13,454 nt of DNA, taken from assembly GCA_947476765.1 (NCBI GenBank), contig CANJRK010000010.1:1-13454 (forward strand), read 5' to 3'. Below, one piece after another: positions 8,295 through 13,454 of this stretch. Within the stretch, counting starts at the first letter, position 1, and every line of letters begins with the position of its first letter. The notes beneath the pieces are model-generated. The model had not been told where the DNA came from and made no database searches. It saw only the letters and a list, made by a program, of their open reading frames with translations. The stretch comes from Actinomycetota bacterium. Its GTDB lineage: Bacteria; Actinomycetota; Actinomycetes; S36-B12; UBA5976. Made by a program: the position numbers and the translations under genes.

Positions 8295-9765
8295 TGGCTG
8301 ACTCCTGCGCAACGACAAGTCGGTCATCAAATGGAAAAACTTCACCAGCTATTTCTTGACCAGTTTCATGACCTTTACCAAGTACGGCGATAACGTCACC
8401 GTCTCGTGCCATTCGCAGCGCTAGTGCAATAGCTTCTCGTCGATTTCCAATTTCCTGAATTTGTGCCGAGCCCTCAACTGTCCCAGTAAGTACCGCGGAT
8501 CGAATTTCAGATGGATTTTCAGATCGTGGATTATCGTCAGTCACAATTACAACATCAGATAACTGAGAAGCAATTTTCCCCATCATTGGACGTTTTTGAG
8601 TATCGCGATCTCCGCCGCAACCGATTACGGTAATAATCTTTTGTGGATTTGAGTCTCGAATCACCGTTAGCACTGTGGCAACGGCATCTGGGGTATGGGC
8701 ATAATCAATGATCGCGGTACCCGCGCTAGAAATTTCAACTTTTTCCAGACGACCTGGAATTGCCCGAATATGTTCAAGTGACTTCAAGCTTGCCGCTAGT
8801 GGGTTACCCAATAATTCACTGGCAATAAGCGCACATGCTGCATTCGTCGCATTGTAGGTACCAAGCATGTTTACTTGAAGATTTATTGAATCACCATTTG
8901 GAAGCTTTAAGTTTTGTACGGTCATGCCGCTGGCATTTGAAGTTGCTTTAGTTGTGATCCAATCACCACTACTCCCAACTGAAATTGCTGGTATTCGAAC
9001 ATTAGTAAGCAGTTCTTGTCCCCAATTATCGTCAGTACAAATTACAGATGACCGCGCATATTCTGGAGTAAATAGCCTTGCTTTAGCAGCGAAGTAGTTT
9101 TCCATTGATCCATGGAAATCCAGGTGATCCTGCGTGAGATTTGTAAATATTGCAACGTCAAATTTCAATCCAACGACTCTGTGTAATGCCAAGGCATGAC
9201 TAGAGACCTCCATGAAAACGTGAGTTATGCCGCGCTCTACCATCACTGCAAGCAAGGCATACAAATCAGTTGATTCTGGAGTTGTGCGCGCTCCTGGGAT
9301 GCACTCCTCATCCAGATAAGTACCTAGCGTTCCGATTACTCCAACATGATTGCTGGAATCAAGAAAAATCGAACGCAACATATGAGTCGTCGTTGTCTTG
9401 CCATTTGTACCAGTCACTCCAGTAATCGATAACTTAGTTTCCGGGTGGCCATAAATTTGGGCTGCTAAGTGCGCCATGTCGATACGCGGATTTGTTAGTT
9501 CGATTGTCGGCAGATCAAATTGTTGCGCGATCGAAATCCCGTGCGCATCTGAAGCAACGGCAACCGCGCCATTTGCAATTGCTTGCTCGATAAATTCTGC
9601 GCCATGTGTATTGGCCCCAGCTAGCGCAACATATAGGTCTCCGGATTGTATGTCTCTCGAATCATGTGAGATTCCAAAGACGTCCACATCCCCGACGCAA
9701 CTAGCAGATACCAGCCTGGATAGTTCACTTAGAGCAGTACGAATTTTTGCTGGGCGTATTGTCAT
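8287..9765 (-). CDS. murE: UDP-MurNAc-L-Ala-D-Glu--meso-diaminopimelate ligase MurE
   Basis: MurE adds the third stem-peptide residue. The 492-residue protein has the P-loop GTNGKTTTT at 119-127, TTPES at 161-165, MEVSSHAL at 185-192, DHLDFHG at 213-219, the AAKAR lysine (Lys228, carbamylated in the family), YAHTPD at 355-360, GCGGDRD at 382-388 and GKGHE at 463-467. The DNPR motif at 411-414 is the established mark of meso-diaminopimelate-specific MurE; lysine-adding enzymes differ there. A DAP-type wall is therefore predicted. The ATG lies 12 bases after the ftsI stop, the largest gap between rsmH and ftsQ. Its upstream ribosome site is weak (GGTG four bases away), so coupling to ftsI or a little-used SD seems likely. 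No motif is missing. Confidence 0.98.
   Translation of the reverse strand: MTIRPAKIRTALSELSRLVSASCVGDVDVFGISHDSRDIQSGDLYVALAGANTHGAEFIEQAIANGAVAVASDAHGISIAQQFDLPTIELTNPRIDMAHLAAQIYGHPETKLSITGVTGTNGKTTTTHMLRSIFLDSSNHVGVIGTLGTYLDEECIPGARTTPESTDLYALLAVMVERGITHVFMEVSSHALALHRVVGLKFDVAIFTNLTQDHLDFHGSMENYFAAKARLFTPEYARSSVICTDDNWGQELLTNVRIPAISVGSSGDWITTKATSNASGMTVQNLKLPNGDSINLQVNMLGTYNATNAACALIASELLGNPLAASLKSLEHIRAIPGRLEKVEISSAGTAIIDYAHTPDAVATVLTVIRDSNPQKIITVIGCGGDRDTQKRPMMGKIASQLSDVVIVTDDNPRSENPSEIRSAVLTGTVEGSAQIQEIGNRREAIALALRMARDGDVIAVLGKGHETGQEIAGEVFPFDDRLVVAQESANV
8302..8306 (-). promoter_or_regulatory. Ribosome binding site of murF (decides start)
   Basis: AGGAG on the minus strand sits seven bases before the ATG at 8294, inside the end of murE. 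It supports that start over an in-frame ATG 51 bases further upstream. Confidence 0.8.
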
Positions 9766-9777
9766 GAGGCACCGGGC

Positions 9778-11580
9778 CTACCACTCAACTGGTAACTTAG
9801 GCGGCTTGGATGTTGAAGGCGGCACTTTCCTATGCGCTAAGGCATAAGTCATAACTTTTTTGAATACCGGTCCTGCAACGACACTGCCATAAGTGCTGGT
9901 TTTCGGATTATGAATACTTACGCTCATAACCAATGCGGGCTTTTCAGCAGGTGCCATTCCAATGAATGACGAGGTGTACCCGCTATACCCACCAGTTTCT
10001 TGGTCATATCTGTTTGCAGTACCAGTTTTACCGCCTACACGATACCCAGGGATTTTCATATTTTTTGCAGTGCCGTCTTCTGATACGACGCCTTCCAGCA
10101 TTTCGCGAACCGTCTTGGCGGTATCAGCACTAACTACTCGAACGCCCTCATCAATGGTGCTCGGCTCATAAACGCCCTCCGCATTTGAATACCCTGCGAT
10201 TAGTCGCGGCAGCATCCGCACACCATCATTAGCGATAGTGGCAAATACACTCGTAGCTTGAACTGCGTTCACGGATAAACCTTGCCCAAATGCCAGAGTT
10301 GGAAACGTGGTGGCGGACCATTGGTTTTCATTATTTATGTCGGGAAGTGAGCCAGTACTTTCACCAGGGAAGTTCATGCCAGTTGATTGGCCAATTCCAA
10401 ATTTCTTTAGATACTTGTACAGCTTTTCTTGGCCAATTGTTTCGGAGGCAAGAATTGTGCCTATGTTACTTGACTTTGCCAAGACCCCTGCCAAAGTTAG
10501 GTGCAATACACCATGTTCGTTGTAGTCCTTGAAAGAAGTACCACCGCGCTTTAGGCGGTTTGGCACTTTTATCTTGGTAGCCGGGGTCGCACCACCCTCT
10601 TCAATGACTGAGGCCATTGTCATGACTTTGCTCGTGGAGCCAGGCTCAAATACGTCAGTGACTGTCGTATTGCGCTTGGCTCTGTCGTCCGTTGCAAATG
10701 GTTTGTTTGGATTAAAAGTTGGATAGGTTGCCATGGCCAAAATATTTCCAGTACTTGGCTCCATGATTACCGATACACCACCCTCGGCACCAGTTGCAAC
10801 CACTTGTTCGCCTAACGTCTTCTCAAGCATTGCCTGTAAGTCTGAATCGATCGTTAAGCGAACTGATAATCCATTAATCGGGTCGATATTTTGCCGCTCA
10901 CTTGCAGGAATTTCTCGACCATTAACGCGCTCAACGGTTAACTTCCCATCAGTACCCATTAGCTGCTTGTTTAGGCCGTACTCCAGGCCACCAAGACCGG
11001 TACCTTCGGCGCCAACATAACCAACCACAGTTGCTGCCAATGATCCGTTGGGATAAACCCGATTTGTAGTTGGTTCACTAAACACGCCAGGAATTCCAAG
11101 TTCAGCGACGGCTTTCCAAGTTTCTGGCTTAACTCGCTTGGCAACATAGGAAAACCTTGAGTCAACCGTAATGCTTTTCGTAATGTCTGCGACCGAAATC
11201 TTTAGAATCGGCGAAAGTGCAGCTGCGGTTCCGGCTGGATCGGTGATTAGTTTTGGGTCCACCGTTACGTTGCGAGCCATTACCGTTGTTGCAATAGGAA
11301 CTCCATTGGCATCAGTAAAGTTTCCCCGCAAAGCTGGAAGTGTCAAAGTTTGCAATCGAGAATTTTGTGCAGTTGCCGCTAGCTCTGGACCGCGCACAAT
11401 TTGTAACTCCACCAATCGCGTCATGTATATCGACATCACGATTAGGAAAACTATGGTTGTAAATCTAATTCGCTTGCGTGGACTTTCAAGTTCCACCATT
11501 GCAGGACCTGACTGCACTGGCGCCGGTCGACGTCCTGGCTGTAGGGGGCGCTGGGCACGTGGTGGATTAGGTGCACTCAT
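9778..11580 (-). CDS. ftsI: Septal class B penicillin-binding protein FtsI (PBP3-type transpeptidase)
   Basis: FtsI is the division-specific D,D-transpeptidase that cross-links new septal peptidoglycan and partners FtsW. The 600-residue protein has a Pro/Arg-rich cytoplasmic tail (1-38), one signal-anchor helix (about 39-57), a PBP dimerisation/pedestal domain including the RGNFTDANG segment near 85-93, and the transpeptidase domain. All three active-site motifs are present: STSK with nucleophile Ser315 and Lys318, SSN at 370-372 and KTG at 518-520. No C-terminal PASTA domain is seen, and the protein ends in a short Pro/Lys-rich tail. The ATG at 11580 shares one base with the ftsL stop (TGATG) and has AGGTG five bases upstream. 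A GTG directly before it (11583) would add one residue and cannot be excluded. The gene is also called pbpB in actinobacteria. Confidence 0.97.
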   Translation of the reverse strand: MSAPNPPRAQRPLQPGRRPAPVQSGPAMVELESPRKRIRFTTIVFLIVMSIYMTRLVELQIVRGPELAATAQNSRLQTLTLPALRGNFTDANGVPIATTVMARNVTVDPKLITDPAGTAAALSPILKISVADITKSITVDSRFSYVAKRVKPETWKAVAELGIPGVFSEPTTNRVYPNGSLAATVVGYVGAEGTGLGGLEYGLNKQLMGTDGKLTVERVNGREIPASERQNIDPINGLSVRLTIDSDLQAMLEKTLGEQVVATGAEGGVSVIMEPSTGNILAMATYPTFNPNKPFATDDRAKRNTTVTDVFEPGSTSKVMTMASVIEEGGATPATKIKVPNRLKRGGTSFKDYNEHGVLHLTLAGVLAKSSNIGTILASETIGQEKLYKYLKKFGIGQSTGMNFPGESTGSLPDINNENQWSATTFPTLAFGQGLSVNAVQATSVFATIANDGVRMLPRLIAGYSNAEGVYEPSTIDEGVRVVSADTAKTVREMLEGVVSEDGTAKNMKIPGYRVGGKTGTANRYDQETGGYSGYTSSFIGMAPAEKPALVMSVSIHNPKTSTYGSVVAGPVFKKVMTYALAHRKVPPSTSKPPKLPVEW

Positions 11581-12038
11581 CACGGCACCTGGGCCACTGC
11601 TGGAACTGGCTTACCAAGAATTTTACGATCCGAAAGACGCAAGAAAACCGGAGTTTGAGCTGGGACCATTCCCATTTTTTGAGCAGTCTTCAGGAGGTTC
11701 GCTGGCGACTCGCCGGCGGCAACTGCACTTGCAATCGATTGTTCCTCTGCAGTCATTTGACTCAACTGAATTTGCAATGCGTGCTTTTGAAAAGATGCTT
11801 GTGCGGCAAGTGTATTGATATAGAGCAGGAGCATCATTCCAGAAATTATCATTCCGATAATTATGAATAGGAATGTGCGCTTACTGGCTCTACCTTGTGG
11901 CACACCCACTGGAATAGCTTGCGCAATTGGCGAAACTATTGGTTTGATGAGCGGCTTAACTAAGGACAGTTTGCGCATAGTGCGTGATTTGCGCGGAATA
12001 GGTGCAAGGGCTGGAGTGCGAGCTGGCATTGCGCTCAT
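11580..12038 (-). CDS. ftsL: FtsL-like bitopic division protein
   Basis: This 152-residue protein occupies the ftsL slot between rsmH and ftsI. A basic, Pro-rich cytoplasmic tail (1-54) is followed by a single membrane helix (about 55-77). An extracytoplasmic, probably helical or coiled-coil segment (about 78-120) follows, then a C-terminal stretch with KMGMVPAQTP and VFLRLSD resembling the end of actinobacterial FtsL proteins. FtsL joins FtsQ and FtsB/DivIC and helps activate FtsW-FtsI. The sequence family is poorly conserved, so the name rests on topology, length and position. The start at 12038 overlaps the rsmH stop by four bases (ATGA) and has the strongest ribosome site of the window, GGGGAGG, four bases upstream. 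The second Met (12029) is therefore less likely to be the start. Confidence 0.85.
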   Translation of the reverse strand: MSAMPARTPALAPIPRKSRTMRKLSLVKPLIKPIVSPIAQAIPVGVPQGRASKRTFLFIIIGMIISGMMLLLYINTLAAQASFQKHALQIQLSQMTAEEQSIASAVAAGESPANLLKTAQKMGMVPAQTPVFLRLSDRKILGKPVPAVAQVP

Positions 12039-12988
12039 GCTGCCTCCCCTATTCGTTGCGCTGCCCGTAGGCGAACTGAAGTAGCGCGAGAATTTTCTGC
12101 AACTTCGACATCACTAGCTGACTCAGAGCCACGAGTTAAAAGTTGCAGCCAAGGTTTGTCCGACTCGGGAACAAATGGCATATCTACTGGAGTCTTTGAT
12201 TCCGTACCAACCCGGAAGGAATTCTTCACGATGCGGTCTTCCAGGGAGTGATACGAAAGCACAACGATTCGGCCATCCAAATCAAGGCAATCAAGTGCAG
12301 ATGGGATTGCGCGTTCAAGAACACTCAATTCTTCGTTTACTTCTATTCGCAAGGCCTGGAAGGTTCGCTTTGCTGGATTCCCACCTGTGCGACGTGTTGC
12401 TGCCGGTATTGCGTCACGTACTACTGCAACAAGACGATCACTAGTAGTAAAAGGTTGCACTTCACGTTCGCGAATTATTGCATTTGCAACGCGACTAGCA
12501 AATCGCTCTTCGCCATACTCGCGCAGAATTCGGGCCAAGTTCGCGTAGTCATATGAATTAACAACATCAGCTGCAGTTTGACCAACTGTGCCATTCATTC
12601 GCATGTCAAGTGGTGCGTTACGTGAGTATGTAAATCCCCGCTCGTCTTTATCAAGTTGCATTGATGAGACACCAAGGTCAAAAAGGATGCCTTGCACATG
12701 TTTGATATTCAAATTTGCCAAGACTTCAGCAATCTCGTCGTAAACTGCTAACGCAAAATCCACACGCGGAGCAAACCGAGCTAAGCGTTCTTGCGAGTGA
12801 GCCAACGCCTCAGGGTCTCGATCTATTCCGACAACACGTAAGTTCGGAAACTCAAGTAATGCGGATTCAGTGTGGCCGCCTAATCCCAAGGTGGCATCAA
12901 CAAGTACTGCACCTTCGGCACTAATCGCCGGTGACAGGAGATCCAGGCAACGTTGGCGCAAAACTGGTACGTGCGTGAATGTGGACAT
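12035..12988 (-). CDS. rsmH: 16S rRNA (cytosine(1402)-N(4))-methyltransferase RsmH (MraW)
   Basis: RsmH is a SAM-dependent methyltransferase that makes N4-methylation of C1402 in the 16S rRNA decoding centre. The 317-residue protein begins with the typical THVPVL motif (5-10). It shows the SAM-binding DATLGLGGHTE segment near 31-41, GIDRDPEAL around 54-62, and the family signatures FDLGVSSMQLD and RGFTYSRNAPLDMRM. The C-terminal part carries GNPAKRTFQALRIEVNEEL and VVLSYHSLEDR. The length is typical. Translation must start at or near the ATG at 12988, because an in-frame TGA stands 12 bases upstream. No clear Shine-Dalgarno sequence precedes it (TGTGGCCTA-ATG), unlike most genes here. The gene opens the tightly packed part of the operon, and a structured leader lies directly upstream. 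Confidence 0.97.
   Translation of the reverse strand: MSTFTHVPVLRQRCLDLLSPAISAEGAVLVDATLGLGGHTESALLEFPNLRVVGIDRDPEALAHSQERLARFAPRVDFALAVYDEIAEVLANLNIKHVQGILFDLGVSSMQLDKDERGFTYSRNAPLDMRMNGTVGQTAADVVNSYDYANLARILREYGEERFASRVANAIIREREVQPFTTSDRLVAVVRDAIPAATRRTGGNPAKRTFQALRIEVNEELSVLERAIPSALDCLDLDGRIVVLSYHSLEDRIVKNSFRVGTESKTPVDMPFVPESDKPWLQLLTRGSESASDVEVAENSRATSVRLRAAQRIGEAA
12043..12049 (-). promoter_or_regulatory. Strong ribosome binding site of ftsL
   Basis: GGGGAGG on the minus strand lies four bases before the ATG at 12038 and within the end of rsmH. It is the strongest Shine-Dalgarno-like sequence in the window, and it supports the first Met rather than the Met nine bases downstream. Confidence 0.8.
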
Positions 12989-13023
12989 TAGGCCACATCA
13001 AATCTTGCTGCTGTCTCTAGTCC

Positions 13024-13081
13024 CTGGCCGTTGGAGAGCCTGGCACCGGGGAAGGTGCGCCAGGTTCGAGCCAACGGCCAG
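13024..13081 (-). promoter_or_regulatory. Structured 5' leader of rsmH, candidate actinobacterial mraW RNA motif
   Basis: The 157-base gap between mraZ and rsmH holds a long nested hairpin. Read on the transcribed strand, an 11-bp outer stem (CTGGCCGTTGG with CCAACGGCCAG, perfect) encloses an asymmetric internal loop (CTCGAA opposite CTCT). Inside is a second stem, CCTGGC with GCCAGG, continued by ACC with GGT after a two-base GC bulge, closed by the loop TTCCCC. No T-run follows, so it is not a Rho-independent terminator. A conserved cis-regulatory RNA called the mraW motif is known upstream of mraW operons in many Actinomycetota; location and shape fit, but I could not align it to the published consensus. 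It probably acts on expression of the downstream operon. Inverted repeat and pairing are seen directly; family assignment is inferred. Confidence 0.72.
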
Positions 13082-13145
13082 AGGCCACAGGCAGCATCAG
13101 AAGTTACTGACAGTTCTGTTTGATTTTGAATAGCGCAAATTAAGT

Positions 13146-13454
13146 TCATGGCATTATGTCTTCATCAAGTGATGCAAAGCCAGGTTCTTGCACAGCCAAG
13201 TACTGATTCCAAGCAACCGTTGCCCAAACTTCGATTCGGGTATCAGCGCCAACTACAACTAGGTCGCGATCCAGTCCTGCCCATTCCCGAAGCGGAGCGG
13301 GGATAGTTACTCGACCTTGCTTATCTGCGCTGTCATCAAAAGCTGACGAGAAGAAAACTCGAGTGTAGGCCCGAACCTTTTCGTTATTTTGGGAACGGCG
13401 ACGCAAGCCTTCTGCGTATTCCTGAAATTGCTCATTTGGCCAAATAACGACACA
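13146..13454 (-). CDS. mraZ: Transcriptional regulator MraZ, C-terminal part (5' end outside window)
   Basis: MraZ is a small DNA-binding protein with two SpoVT/AbrB-type swapped-hairpin domains that forms ring-shaped oligomers and regulates the dcw operon, usually by repression. The frame stays open to the window edge, giving the last 102 residues. The visible part begins with CVVIWPNEQF, the end of the first AbrB repeat. It continues through the linker with YTRVFFSSAFD and then the second repeat, DKQGRVTIP (about residues 47-55 of the visible part) and REWAGLDRDLVVVGADTRIE. It ends in SLDEDIMP. The full protein is normally about 140-150 residues, so some 40 are missing upstream together with the promoter and MraZ operator repeats. 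A TTG at 13406 is not a real start, because conserved coding sequence continues upstream of it. Confidence 0.95.
   Translation of the reverse strand, partial: CVVIWPNEQFQEYAEGLRRRSQNNEKVRAYTRVFFSSAFDDSADKQGRVTIPAPLREWAGLDRDLVVVGADTRIEVWATVAWNQYLAVQEPGFASLDEDIMP

Noticed and set aside
8295..8345. N-terminal extension of murF to an upstream ATG
   Set aside because: The internal ATG at 8294 has AGGAG at ideal spacing and directly precedes the conserved LTLRQIADIVGG start of the family.
11171..11818. Plus-strand open frame of 215 codons antisense to ftsI and ftsL
   Set aside because: It lies opposite two genes with full domain evidence, has no recognisable domain, and its composition is that of a reverse-frame shadow.
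13024..13081. Hairpin read as a Rho-independent terminator of mraZ
   Set aside because: On the transcribed strand it is followed by GGACTAGAGACAGC, with no U-tract, and the operon continues immediately with rsmH.
13082..13145. A sigma-70-like promoter between mraZ and the hairpin
   Set aside because: TTGCGC could be a weak -35 on the minus strand, but no acceptable -10 is found at 16-18 bases from it.
13146..13406. A complete 86-residue gene starting at TTG 13406
   Set aside because: Coding similarity to MraZ continues upstream of the TTG to the window edge, so this is the C-terminal part of a longer gene.
1..13454. Mobile elements, CRISPR arrays, tRNA or rRNA genes, or a novel defence or accessory system
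   Set aside because: All sequence is accounted for by conserved dcw genes in canonical order; no transposase, spaced repeat array or tRNA-like fold was seen.

Overview
This window is one uninterrupted stretch of a bacterial division and cell wall (dcw) cluster. Every real gene lies on the minus strand, so the operon reads from position 13454 down to position 1. The order in the direction of transcription is mraZ (5' end outside the window), a 157-base leader with a strong nested hairpin, rsmH (mraW), ftsL-like, ftsI (class B PBP), murE, murF, mraY, murD, ftsW, murG, murC and ftsQ. Position 1 falls in the short spacer after ftsQ, where ftsZ would be expected next.

The organism is most likely an actinomycete-phylum bacterium (Actinomycetota). 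The gene order lacks murB and ddl between murC and ftsQ. The FtsL-like and MraZ proteins look actinobacterial, as does the GNGEQ stretch of MurG. The hairpin between mraZ and rsmH sits where the actinobacterial 'mraW RNA' motif is known. By eye the base composition is only in the mid-40s percent G+C, low for the phylum. Together with short proteins, almost no intergenic DNA and start/stop overlaps at most junctions, this suggests a streamlined low-GC lineage, such as the freshwater acI/Nanopelagicales type. That placement is inference, not proof.

The genes form one pathway plus the machine that uses its product. MurC, MurD, MurE and MurF build UDP-MurNAc-pentapeptide in the cytoplasm (MurE carries the DNPR motif of meso-diaminopimelate ligases). 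MraY and MurG make lipid I and lipid II on the membrane. FtsW (SEDS glycosyltransferase) and FtsI (transpeptidase) polymerise and cross-link it at the septum, with FtsQ and the FtsL-like protein as bitopic divisome partners. RsmH methylates 16S rRNA and MraZ is the cluster's transcriptional regulator.

From rsmH to ftsQ no spacer exceeds 12 bases, and seven of the ten junctions are overlaps of 1, 4 or 8 bases. The only sizeable non-coding DNA is 12989-13145 (leader with hairpin) and 1-51 (ftsQ downstream spacer). I found no mobile elements, tRNAs, rRNAs, CRISPR arrays or foreign-looking genes. The window looks like a conserved housekeeping region, and I see no new biological system in it. The most interesting element is the structured leader of rsmH.
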